Shown here one piece after another: positions 1 through 7,007 of a DNA stretch of 64,000 nt; positions within the stretch are counted from its first letter, which is position 1, and every line of letters starts with the position of its first letter. The notes beneath the pieces were generated by a model, which saw nothing but the letters and a program-made list of their open reading frames with translations, ran no database searches and had not been told where the DNA came from. Made by a program: the position numbers and the translations under genes. Origin of the DNA: Desulfosediminicola ganghwensis (GTDB lineage: Bacteria; Desulfobacterota; Desulfobulbia; Desulfobulbales; Desulfocapsaceae); assembly GCF_005116675.2 (NCBI RefSeq), contig NZ_CP050699.1:248001-312000 (forward strand), given 5' to 3'.

Positions 1-384
1 TGTAATGAAGCAGCCAACAATCTGCCAAAACCCAAAGAGGACCGGCCCAACATAGCAGTGGTCAGCTCAAACGGCATGGAGGTAGATCTGCATCTTGGCC
101 AGGCACCACAACTGCTTATCTACGGGCCCAGGGAAGATGGCTTGAAATGCTTACTTGAGTGCCGACCGGCACCACAGCCCGGAGAAGGAAAAGAGCGCTG
201 GGACATCCTCGCCGGCACCATCCCTGACTGTTTTGCCCTGCTTGCGGCAAGCGCAGGAGATCGACCACGGAGGATTCTGGACCGGCACGGCATCAACGTG
301 CTTATTACCCATGACAATATCGAAGGCAGTGTCGATTTGCTCTATGGCGGCGAACGCAAAAAAGGCTGCGGCAAGAAAGCGTAA
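1..384 (+). CDS. C-terminal part of a NifB-type protein (NifX-like domain), 5' end outside window
   Basis: The open frame runs in from the left edge, so this is the 3' end of a longer gene; the GTG at 58 is unlikely to be the real start because the coding frame is clean upstream of it. The first residue is a cysteine followed by a charged linker and then a NifX/NifB C-terminal domain (core RPNIAVVSSNG, then LHLGQA), laid out like the tail of the full NifB at 16022-17299. That domain binds iron-molybdenum cofactor precursors in known family members. The protein ends in a short Gly-Cys-Gly-Lys-Lys tail. It most likely belongs to a second NifB-like radical SAM protein; a stand-alone NifX is possible but the cysteine-bearing upstream sequence argues for a fusion. 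The SAM domain itself cannot be seen here. Confidence 0.75.
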   Translation, partial: CNEAANNLPKPKEDRPNIAVVSSNGMEVDLHLGQAPQLLIYGPREDGLKCLLECRPAPQPGEGKERWDILAGTIPDCFALLAASAGDRPRRILDRHGINVLITHDNIEGSVDLLYGGERKKGCGKKA

Positions 385-388
385 AAGG

Positions 389-442
389 TTGGACGTTGGA
401 CGTTGGACGTTGGACGTTGGACGTTGGACGTTGGACGTTGGA
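389..442. repeat. Tandem heptamer repeat TTGGACG, about 7.7 copies
   Basis: Seven perfect copies of TTGGACG run from 389 to 437, with a partial eighth copy to 442. The array starts 4 bases after the stop codon of the NifB-like gene and ends about 40 bases before the ferredoxin start. A related TTGGATG array lies on the minus strand at 26871-26888. Copy number is likely to vary between strains by slippage. The unit of 7 would shift the reading frame, so it is not expected to be coding. Confidence 0.95.
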
Positions 443-481
443 AGAGTAAATAATCATATTACTTTTAAAAAGGATTACATA

Positions 482-784
482 ATGGCAACACCGGAAAAAC
501 AAATACTTGTTTGTCAGAGTTTCAGATTAAAAGGTGACCCGAAAGGAATCTGCCACAAGCAGACTGATGGCTTTCTGCAATACATTGAGGAGGAAATCCT
601 CGACCGTGGCCTCGATATGCAGGTCGTTGCGACCGGTTGCCTGAAACAATGCGAGTCTGGGCCTGTGATGGTGGTCCAGCCGGAGAACTGGTGGTTCAAA
701 GGTGTGGACAGCGAGGAAGCTATCGATACCATACTCGACTCCATCGAAGATGGTGAGCCGGCAGCAGAATATCTGATTTCCTGA
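482..784 (+). CDS. Thioredoxin-like [2Fe-2S] ferredoxin
   Basis: A 100-residue protein of the thioredoxin-fold [2Fe-2S] ferredoxin family, small soluble electron carriers. The four expected ligands are visible: two cysteines separated by twelve residues near the N terminus (after ILV and before HKQ) and a CLKQC pair in the middle (motif ATGCLKQCESGP). The ATG at 482 is chosen because an AAGGA ribosome site lies about ten bases upstream; a frame that opens further upstream only reads through the heptamer repeat. Downstream, the acetyltransferase starts four bases after the stop, so they are co-transcribed. Such ferredoxins are common companions of nif genes, and a role in electron supply to nitrogenase or cofactor assembly is inferred from context. 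Confidence 0.88.
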   Translation: MATPEKQILVCQSFRLKGDPKGICHKQTDGFLQYIEEEILDRGLDMQVVATGCLKQCESGPVMVVQPENWWFKGVDSEEAIDTILDSIEDGEPAAEYLIS

Positions 785-788
785 GCGC

Positions 789-1247
789 ATGACCAGAAGC
801 CAGGCAACAATACGGCCCGCCAAAACCAAAGATATCGAGACAATGGCAGCTCTTCTGGCTGAACTGTTTGATGTCGAAGAGGACTTTCAGGGTGATGCAA
901 AACGACAACTCAAAGGTCTCAGGATGCTGCTTGAATCTGATCAGGCTATTGTTCTGGTCGCCGAGGTACAAGGGGAAGTCGTTGGAATGTGCACCGGCCA
1001 GACCCTGATTTCCACAGCCGAAGGCGGGCCGGCCCTGCTGGTGGAAGATGTAGTTATAGACCAAAAGTTCAGGCAAAGAGGTATTGGCAGACAACTGCTT
1101 GAATCCATAGCAGACAAGGCGGGCCGCCACTCCATATCACGCCTGCAGTTACTTGCCGATCGCAACAACAGTGCAGCGCTGGACTTTTATCGCAAGACAG
1201 GCTGGAACTCTACCGATCTCATCTGTCTGAGAAGTCGCGTTCCATAG
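789..1247 (+). CDS. GNAT-family N-acetyltransferase
   Basis: A 152-residue single-domain acetyltransferase of the GNAT fold. The acetyl-CoA pyrophosphate-binding loop is present as RQRGIGRQLL (about residues 98-107), preceded by the core strand VEDVVIDQKF, and the C-terminal NSAALDFYRKTGW motif is typical of the family. The substrate cannot be told from sequence. It starts four bases after the ferredoxin stop codon, so the two are almost certainly translated from one message. GNAT genes of this size occur in several nif gene clusters, but no function has been assigned with confidence. Confidence 0.85.
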   Translation: MTRSQATIRPAKTKDIETMAALLAELFDVEEDFQGDAKRQLKGLRMLLESDQAIVLVAEVQGEVVGMCTGQTLISTAEGGPALLVEDVVIDQKFRQRGIGRQLLESIADKAGRHSISRLQLLADRNNSAALDFYRKTGWNSTDLICLRSRVP

Positions 1248-1309
1248 CTTGATTCCTAAAAAACAGTCTCTCAGCTTGCCGTTTTTATTGGTTTTACCAG
1301 GAGGACTCC

Positions 1310-1756
1310 ATGCAAACAACTCTCATCCAGCCCAAAGAGCTCATTGTCTCCATTGACGACTGGCAGGATTACCTCAGGGATGGACAACAGTTTCTGAGCA
1401 CAGCCGTCGGCGCTTTCAGCAAAAAGCGAAAGGCATTTACCTCAGAGGCACTGTATAACATCACAGCCATGGCCATTGAAAAGCTGATAATGGGCTTTCT
1501 CATGAAAAATGGTGACCTGGCAGAAAACCACACCATGACAGATCTTGCCGCCGCACTTGAACGACATACCGGACCACTGCCGGATCTCCATAAAAAACTG
1601 CTCTTTCTCGACAGCTTCCAGGATATCTGCGACCCGGATGAATACCAGTACGTAGTCCCCGACGAACACCAGGTTTCGGTCATCCTGGATATTGGCCTTG
1701 AAGTTCAGCAGCTTATTTTGCCGCTGGTGCAACAAAACCGGACCAAACCGTCATAA
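1310..1756 (+). CDS. HEPN-domain-like protein in nif context
   Basis: A 148-residue, mostly helical protein. The stretch around AIEKLIMGFLMKNGDL followed by NHTMTDLAAAL resembles the helix pair of HEPN domains, in which a polar residue and a histidine sit between two long helices. The R-x4-6-H motif of RNase-active HEPN toxins is not present, so a catalytic toxin role is unlikely; a non-catalytic, nucleotide- or protein-binding HEPN is more plausible. An AGGAGG-type ribosome site (around 1300) precedes the ATG. It follows the ferredoxin and acetyltransferase on the same strand, 62 bases after the latter, and is probably part of that operon. The assignment rests on pattern only. Confidence 0.6.
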   Translation: MQTTLIQPKELIVSIDDWQDYLRDGQQFLSTAVGAFSKKRKAFTSEALYNITAMAIEKLIMGFLMKNGDLAENHTMTDLAAALERHTGPLPDLHKKLLFLDSFQDICDPDEYQYVVPDEHQVSVILDIGLEVQQLILPLVQQNRTKPS

Positions 1757-1826
1757 AACAGTTTTGCCGACACCAGAGAACTCTTTTAAAATTATCACGC
1801 ACCTCATTTGCGACCACATAAACACC

Positions 1827-2183
1827 ATGATGAGCATGAATCCCGAAACCCATCCCGAAACCGCAACCGCAGTCCCATATCGTCCACTTGGCTTGATAAA
1901 ACAACTGCTCGAACACATGAATCTTGAAGCCACCCACATGTACGAAGACCTCATCTTCGTTGAGCACAACGCTTTTCTGCTGCAGATGGGCGAAAAAGGG
2001 GAAGAACTCTACGTCTGGTTCAATAGCGATTCAGTCCCTGAAGATCGACCGGAGATTCTCACCAGACTCGCAGAACCAGCTGGGTGGCTCTCGCTCAAAC
2101 CCATAGTCAAAGGCATGTTCAGCATGCAGCAAAACGATCAGGATGAATCCTTTCAGCTGGAATTCATCAGCCAGTCGTCGTAA
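1827..2183 (+). CDS. Hypothetical protein, 118 aa, end of nif accessory operon
   Basis: Not recognised. The protein has about 118 residues, soluble and acidic, with the segment LEATHMYEDLIFVEHNAFLL followed by a GEKGEELYVWFNSD strand-turn-strand pattern. Three in-frame ATGs lie at 1827, 1830 and 1836 and none has a strong ribosome site; the frame also extends upstream into the end of the HEPN-like gene, but translation from there would overlap it by about 65 bases and gives an unlikely N terminus. It lies 70 bases after the HEPN-like gene. Gene position suggests a partner of the HEPN-like protein, which is inference. Confidence 0.6.
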   Translation: MMSMNPETHPETATAVPYRPLGLIKQLLEHMNLEATHMYEDLIFVEHNAFLLQMGEKGEELYVWFNSDSVPEDRPEILTRLAEPAGWLSLKPIVKGMFSMQQNDQDESFQLEFISQSS

Positions 2184-2327
2184 CCCGAATACCGTTGCTG
2201 TCAAATCAGCTTCATTTCGGATAAAATAGCAGAGTAGCGAAAAAACACTTGTTGCCTGATAATTTCTCGTTATAGTGTCTGTTTCTATCGACGGCATTCA
2301 TTCGATAGCAAAATAATTGTGAAATTC

Positions 2328-2399
2328 ATCCGGCGACAGAGAGGTTACGCCGGATCTGTTATAAAATCGGGTTCCCTCACCCCGACCAAAAAAAAAGGA
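2328..2399 (+). promoter_or_regulatory. Probable preQ1-I riboswitch with upstream hairpin, controlling the queuosine-precursor transporter
   Basis: The core element is 2367-2399. Stem P1 is TCGGG (2367-2371) with CCCGA (2381-2385). The loop reads TTCCCTCAC and matches the class I pattern GGUUC...C.ACCC. An uninterrupted run of nine A (2388-2396) follows, then GGA, which can pair with TCC in the loop to form the pseudoknot. The GGA is also the Shine-Dalgarno sequence of the gene starting at 2407, so ligand binding should hide the ribosome site. An 8-bp hairpin (2328-2335 with 2348-2355) sits just upstream. The downstream gene is a queuosine-precursor transporter, which fits. Confidence 0.68.
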
Positions 2400-2406
2400 C
2401 TCTTCA

Positions 2407-3075
2407 ATGCTTGTTCTTTCTGATGCGCAGACTAAGCGCGCCCTGGTTATTCTTGTAAGTTTTCATATTTTCATTATCGCCGCGAGCAACTATCTGGTAC
2501 AGCTGCCATTCCAGCTATTCGGCTTCCATACCACCTGGGGCGCATTCAGCTTTCCGTTTGTCTACCTGGCAACCGACCTTACTGTGCGTATCTTCGGGGC
2601 CAGTGAAGCACGGAAGATTATTTTCGGGGCAATGATTCCGGCCCTGATTCTGTCGTATCTGGTATCCGTGCTCTTTTTTGAAGGGGCTTATCAAGGAGCG
2701 GCCGGGCTTGCCGAGTTCAATCTTTTTGTTTTTCGCATCGCTTTCGCCAGCTTCACCGCCTATGCCCTTGGCCAACTGGTGGACATTAGAGTTTTCTCCA
2801 GGTTGCGCCAGAATAAGCGCTGGTGGGTTGCGCCGGCTGCCTCGACAGTTCTTGGCAACCTTCTTGATACAGTGATTTTTTTCTCAGTCGCCTTTTATGC
2901 CAGCACCGATGCTTTCATGGCCACCCACTGGCCGGAGATCGCCGCGGTGGATTACGCCTTTAAGCTGTTCATCAGCCTTCTGCTTTTTCTGCCAGCCTAT
3001 GGAATTCTGCTGAGAATCATCACTGACAGAATCCTTATTCAACCGTTTAAAAGTGGTGCTCTTGCAGGACAATAA
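2407..3075 (+). CDS. yhhQ: Queuosine precursor transporter, VUT/YhhQ family
   Basis: A 222-residue inner-membrane protein with about six hydrophobic segments. Family hallmarks are the N-terminal SNYLVQLPF, the FSFPFVYLATDLTVRIFG stretch with the conserved TDL and acidic residue in the membrane, and GNLLDTVIFF near the C terminus. Members import 7-cyano-7-deazaguanine or related bases for queuosine modification of tRNA. The length is normal for the family. The start at ATG 2407 follows an AGGA ribosome site embedded in the probable preQ1-I riboswitch, which gives independent support for the substrate. A strong terminator follows at 3113-3165, so this is a one-gene transcript. Confidence 0.9.
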   Translation: MLVLSDAQTKRALVILVSFHIFIIAASNYLVQLPFQLFGFHTTWGAFSFPFVYLATDLTVRIFGASEARKIIFGAMIPALILSYLVSVLFFEGAYQGAAGLAEFNLFVFRIAFASFTAYALGQLVDIRVFSRLRQNKRWWVAPAASTVLGNLLDTVIFFSVAFYASTDAFMATHWPEIAAVDYAFKLFISLLLFLPAYGILLRIITDRILIQPFKSGALAGQ

Positions 3076-3112
3076 GTCCCGCCCTGCCAAGTCATCCTGT
3101 TTTACCTGAAGA

Positions 3113-3165
3113 GCTAGGTCAGTGATTGTCCAACAAGCACTGACCTGGCCTGGATTTTTCCTTTT
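3113..3165 (+). terminator. Rho-independent terminator after yhhQ
   Basis: The arms AGGTCAGTG (3116-3124) and CACTGACCT (3138-3146) pair perfectly, with an inner TTGT/ACAA extension, and are followed by T-rich sequence from 3154. The remainder of the 331-base spacer up to 3406 shows no other clear element. Confidence 0.8.
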
Positions 3166-3406
3166 TCTCTTGCGGCAATATGTTCTTTTTTGCCTGTACC
3201 TGCCACCAGCATTTTTCGCGAACTCCAGACCTGCGCCCCCTTCCGCTTTCCATGCATTTTCATATTGTTAATATGTATTCTCGACAGTTTTAAAGCATCA
3301 AGTGTATACTGCATGAATAATCCTGGATTTCTCAGCGATCTTTTCCGAATGGAAACTACGCTGTAAAAGATTTTTCAGCCCTGAAACAGTATTATGCAAT
3401 TGTGAT

Positions 3407-3961
3407 ATGATACGGTTAAAGCCAGTTATACCTAGCTTACTCTCTGCACTTCGCCTGGTTATTGCCCTGATTTTTCCGGCAGTTCCTGAAAAATATTGGC
3501 TGTGGCTGGTCGTCTTTGCAGCTATCAGCGACGTGCTCGATGGCTGGCTTGCGCGTAAGTGGCAGGTTATCAGCTGGCAAGGTGCTCTGGTCGACGCAAT
3601 TGCCGACAAGTTTTTCGTGCTGACAGTTCTGTTTGTCTTTACACTTTCAGACAGATTTGCAGTGTATTGGATTCCCCTCGTCCTGGCTCGCGACTTGCTG
3701 GTCGCGGCTACTGCCGGTTTTCTGGCTACCAGGGGGTTATGGGCAGAATTCAAAAATACCAAGTCACGCCCGACAGGTAAAATCGCCACAGGTGGTCAAT
3801 TCATCCTGTTCGTTATCATTCTGGCAGCGCCGACACAAATACTTTCCGGTTTGATACTAGCCTCCACTTGCAGCATTGTTGCAGCTTTTGATTATGGCCT
3901 GCTCTTTTGTAAATTTCTCTCAACCAGACATTCGGCAACACCGAAGAACAATACAGCATAA
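3407..3961 (+). CDS. CDP-alcohol phosphatidyltransferase family protein (PgsA-like)
   Basis: A 184-residue multi-pass membrane enzyme. The full family signature D-x2-DG-x2-AR-x8-G-x3-D-x3-D is present: SDVLDGWLAR (about residues 44-53), then G and two aspartates in GALVDAIAD. These residues bind the metal and CDP group and move a phosphatidyl group from a CDP-lipid to an alcohol. The alcohol (glycerol phosphate, inositol phosphate or other) cannot be read from sequence. The start ATG at 3407 lacks a strong ribosome site. It lies 91 bases before a CarS-like/metallophosphoesterase fusion on the same strand; a CDP-lipid synthase, a transferase and a phosphatase side by side suggest one polar-lipid pathway, which is inference. 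Confidence 0.88.
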   Translation: MIRLKPVIPSLLSALRLVIALIFPAVPEKYWLWLVVFAAISDVLDGWLARKWQVISWQGALVDAIADKFFVLTVLFVFTLSDRFAVYWIPLVLARDLLVAATAGFLATRGLWAEFKNTKSRPTGKIATGGQFILFVIILAAPTQILSGLILASTCSIVAAFDYGLLFCKFLSTRHSATPKNNTA

Positions 3962-4052
3962 AGTTACTTTACCTGCTTAAGCATTCAACCTTGATTGCAA
4001 CCCTCTGTCCTGTTGCTACTCCCCGACAACGGAACACATTCAGGAGCGGGCG

Positions 4053-5447
4053 ATGTTTGAAACACTCAGGCTTGTTCTCTTTCTTCTCATCGTAAACGCC
4101 TTACCACCGCTGATCGCCCTCCTCTCAAAAGGTCGTTTTTCGCAACCTCTGGACTACGGCAAAACATGGTTGGACGGTAAAAGAATTTTCGGCAGAAATA
4201 AAACCATCCGCGGAATTCTGGCCGGCATTATTGGCGGCACCCTCCTCTTTCCTCTTCTTGACCAGCCAATTTCAATCGCCTTTACAGCCGCGCTTCTGGC
4301 CATGCTCGGCGATCTCTCCTCCTCGTTCATCAAGCGAAGGATGGCCTTGCCAAGCGGCAGTGAGGTGGCTTTTCTCGATCAGCTGTTTGAATCACTGTTT
4401 CCAACAATCTACCTGGCCTCAGTGATACCATTCGGGTTCTTCAAAGCTGCCGCCATCCTGCTCCTGTTTGTTACAGTCGCCTATCTCAGTTCCCGTATCT
4501 GGTCCATTTTGACCGTTGCCGACATACCGGAAGATTATCCCCGTACAGTATCCTCCGCCGTTCGCTATAAGGAATGGAAATCATGCCACACGCCCTATGC
4601 CCGCTACCATGTCTGGTTCAACCTTACCAATATTCTCTCTGACCAGATCCTGTTGACATTCTTTTTTAAAGCGACAGGCCTGTATGGGCTTGGCGAAAAA
4701 AATGCCAGATCCCTCAGGATTGAGGAGAAAATCTATTTTTTCGAATCACTCCCTGAAGAGTTCAACGGTTTCAGAATCGCTTTTCTGACAGATCTTCATC
4801 TGGACGGAATGGAGGGAATAGCAGATCTCATAAAACAACAGCTCGATACCGTTGATTTCGATCTCCTCCTGATCGGTGGCGACATACGAATGAAAACGTA
4901 TGGTTCAATACAACCAGCAATTACAGAACTTCAATCACTGATGGAGGCTGTTGACGCGCCATACGGGACCTTTGGCGTACTCGGCAATCACGATTGCCTG
5001 GAGATGCTCCCGGAGATGGAGGATGCCCGGGTAATCATGCTGGTCAACGACTCAGCGCCAATCACCAAAGGCAACTCCACCATCTGGATTGCCGGAGTCG
5101 ATGACCCGCACTACTACAATCTGGCCGCCCCAGACAAGGCGGTGGAAAATATCCCCGATAATGGCTTTATCATCTTTCTCTCCCATTCCCCGGAACCCTA
5201 TATACAAGCCTCGTTTACCGGCGCCAGACTCTTCCTGTGCGGTCACACCCATGGCGGCCAGATCTGCCTGAAAGAAGGAAAACCGATAATCACCAACAGC
5301 CGCGCTCCGCGATTCACTGCCAGTGGGCCCTGGCACTACCAGGGTATGCATGGATATACCAGCAGAGGTGTCGGTACATCAAGTATCCCTGTTCGCTTTA
5401 ACTGCCCTGCCGAAATTGTGGTGATAACTCTGGACAAATCGACTTAG
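4053..5447 (+). CDS. Fusion of CDP-archaeol-synthase-like (CarS/DUF46) membrane domain and metallophosphoesterase
   Basis: A 464-residue two-domain protein. Residues 1 to about 165 form a membrane domain of the CarS (DUF46) type, with several hydrophobic helices and the conserved LDGKRIFGRNKTIRG stretch (about 41-55), the family's signature. Residues from about 220 are a calcineurin-like metallophosphoesterase with all metal-binding motifs: TDLHLD, GGD, GNHD, SHSP and CGHTHGG, closest in pattern to YkuE/LpxH-like lipid phosphoesterases. An AGGAG ribosome site precedes ATG 4053. CarS enzymes activate unsaturated lipid phosphates with CTP; a phosphoesterase on the same chain could remove a phosphate or cleave a pyrophosphate from a product. 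The adjacent CDP-alcohol phosphatidyltransferase supports a shared lipid pathway. The substrate is unknown. Confidence 0.82.
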   Translation: MFETLRLVLFLLIVNALPPLIALLSKGRFSQPLDYGKTWLDGKRIFGRNKTIRGILAGIIGGTLLFPLLDQPISIAFTAALLAMLGDLSSSFIKRRMALPSGSEVAFLDQLFESLFPTIYLASVIPFGFFKAAAILLLFVTVAYLSSRIWSILTVADIPEDYPRTVSSAVRYKEWKSCHTPYARYHVWFNLTNILSDQILLTFFFKATGLYGLGEKNARSLRIEEKIYFFESLPEEFNGFRIAFLTDLHLDGMEGIADLIKQQLDTVDFDLLLIGGDIRMKTYGSIQPAITELQSLMEAVDAPYGTFGVLGNHDCLEMLPEMEDARVIMLVNDSAPITKGNSTIWIAGVDDPHYYNLAAPDKAVENIPDNGFIIFLSHSPEPYIQASFTGARLFLCGHTHGGQICLKEGKPIITNSRAPRFTASGPWHYQGMHGYTSRGVGTSSIPVRFNCPAEIVVITLDKST

Positions 5448-5703
5448 TCGTTGGATAACATAAGTTTTTTTGCCTTTGTGCTTCACTGCACATTTTCCTT
5501 AGCGTGTAGGCAAAGAAAGCTATGCAAAAGTCTATAAACGGGCTATTAACTCGTCATGCCCTTGCTGCAAATCAATACCAGCTGTCCGAAGAGTTCTCAA
5601 CGGCCTTCCAGGTCGCCAGTTCTTCTCTTGGGTCACATAACCATCAACCGGCATTTCTCATTATCATGAAAATTCCGGGCTCATCTCTTTTCTAATACCG
5701 CCC

Positions 5704-6465
5704 ATGGAACTCTTAGGATACCCAGCAGAAATCGTAATTTTTCTTTTCTTCATAGCTGCAATTGCAGGCATGATTGACACTCTGGCCGGGGGCGGCGGGC
5801 TTATTGCCTTACCTGCACTCATCATGAGTGGTGTGCCGCCTCTTTACGCCCTTGGAACCAACAAACTTCAAGGTTCTGTCGGTACGGCGACAGCGAGCCT
5901 CATAATGTTTCGTAAGCGCAGAGTCAACTGGCATGATGTCAAATGGCTGATGCTCTCCGCCCTTATCGGCTCAACCATGGGCACCATCGCCCTCCAGTTT
6001 ATTAACACTGAAGTGCTTACCTTCGTGGTACCGATAGTACTATTCTGCATTGCCGTTTACTTCCTGATTTCGCCAACTCCAAGACAAGACAAGGGCGAGG
6101 CCAAGATATCGAACCGTCTTTACCGAAACTGTATTGTGCCGGCAATCGGTTGGTACGACGGCATGTTCGGCCCCGGAACCGGCTCCTTTTTTGCTATGGC
6201 AGGTGTATCTTTACGGGGTCACGGCCTGATAGACGCCACCGCCATAGCCAAAACACTCAATTTTTCGACAAACATAGCCTCTCTGATCGTATTTCTTTTC
6301 GCGGGAAAAGTCGTCTGGCTGCTGGGGGCCATCATGATGACAGGGCAGATGCTCGGAGCCTGGGCCGGCTCGCATATCCTTTTTAAAATCAATCCTGCCT
6401 ACCTGCGCGTGCTGGTAGTCATCATGTGTACCGGTATGTTGTTGAAATACTTTTTCTCAGTATAG
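5704..6465 (+). CDS. TSUP-family transporter (TauE/SafE/YfcA type)
   Basis: A 253-residue membrane protein with about eight hydrophobic helices in two repeats. The first repeat opens with GMIDTLAGGGGLIALPALI and the second carries GWYDGMFGPGTGSFF, the characteristic glycine-rich loops of TauE/SafE/YfcA proteins. The family exports or imports sulfite, sulfonates, sulfoacetate and related organic anions. The substrate here is not evident. The ATG at 5704 has no good ribosome site. The 256 bases before it (5448-5703) show no clear element, and it appears to be a single gene. Confidence 0.85.
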   Translation: MELLGYPAEIVIFLFFIAAIAGMIDTLAGGGGLIALPALIMSGVPPLYALGTNKLQGSVGTATASLIMFRKRRVNWHDVKWLMLSALIGSTMGTIALQFINTEVLTFVVPIVLFCIAVYFLISPTPRQDKGEAKISNRLYRNCIVPAIGWYDGMFGPGTGSFFAMAGVSLRGHGLIDATAIAKTLNFSTNIASLIVFLFAGKVVWLLGAIMMTGQMLGAWAGSHILFKINPAYLRVLVVIMCTGMLLKYFFSV

Positions 6466-6742
6466 GCAAACCAGTATTTCGATCCCGTTCCCTTCACATA
6501 TACACGGCTGGCACAACAGATCCCCTGAGCTGCCGGGATATGCCGGTTTGGAATAGTGTCTGGGCGGAACCCGAAAAGGTACGCCCTGCCTGGACTCCGA
6601 TCAATCCACAAAACGCTGTCATCTCTTTCGCCTTTATGCTAATAAACTAGAACAGCTGCCTATTCTGGTTTATTTCAGCTATCCCCCGGCTATTATTGCG
6701 GTATTTTCCAACCACTCCTTTTCTTTCTCTAATTTTTTCCCC

Positions 6743-6772
6743 TTGACACCCAAGAGCTAAGGTGGTTATGTA
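6743..6772 (+). promoter_or_regulatory. Sigma70-type promoter of the nickel transporter operon
   Basis: TTGACA at 6743-6748 is followed after 17 bases by TTATGT (6766-6771), or after 18 by TATGTA. The -35 is a perfect consensus. The -10 overlaps the palindrome at 6770-6796, an arrangement typical of repression. Confidence 0.65.
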
Positions 6773-6796
6773 ACACGTATTGAGAAATCGTGTTAC
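6770..6796 (+). promoter_or_regulatory. NikR-like operator palindrome
   Basis: A perfect 8-bp inverted repeat: GTAACACG (6770-6777) and CGTGTTAC (6789-6796), overlapping the -10 region. The GTAACAC/GTGTTAC half-sites 13 bases apart match the half-sites and spacing I recall for predicted NikR sites in deltaproteobacteria, although the published order of the two half-sites may be the reverse. A repressor acting here would switch off the operon when nickel is plentiful. Confidence 0.6.
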
Positions 6797-7007
6797 CTGT
6801 TTTTGTTTACGGAGTTGCGTTAGCAAAGGACCACTCGATATGACAACACAGTATGGTAGCAGTAACAATCTGGTTATCGATTCTTTCAGGGCTTCCGGCT
6901 ACTCATGCCATGACCTGAATATCGCCTGTACAACAGACCTTTGGTCATCATTGCCGGCGATAACCTCCTTCTTTTTATTTCTCCCTTCCAACACCCCATA
7001 GTTTGCT

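Larger units (their letters stand above)
6466..7007 (+). other. Intergenic region with the nik operon leader
   Basis: This 542-base stretch has no convincing gene. Its only clear signals are the promoter and operator at 6743-6796. The 230-base leader between the operator and the nikM start shows no B12 box, so a cobalamin riboswitch is not supported. Confidence 0.6.

Noticed and set aside
389-442. CRISPR array
   Set aside because: The units are 7 bp with no spacers, so this is a simple tandem repeat.
155-481. Open frame running into the ferredoxin gene from 155
   Set aside because: It is an out-of-frame read of the NifB-like gene and the heptamer repeat; the ferredoxin motif starts after 482, where a ribosome site lies.
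6466-7007. Cobalamin riboswitch before the CbiM-type gene
   Set aside because: No B12 box or matching stem was found; the NikR-like palindrome and NikL/NikK genes point to nickel.
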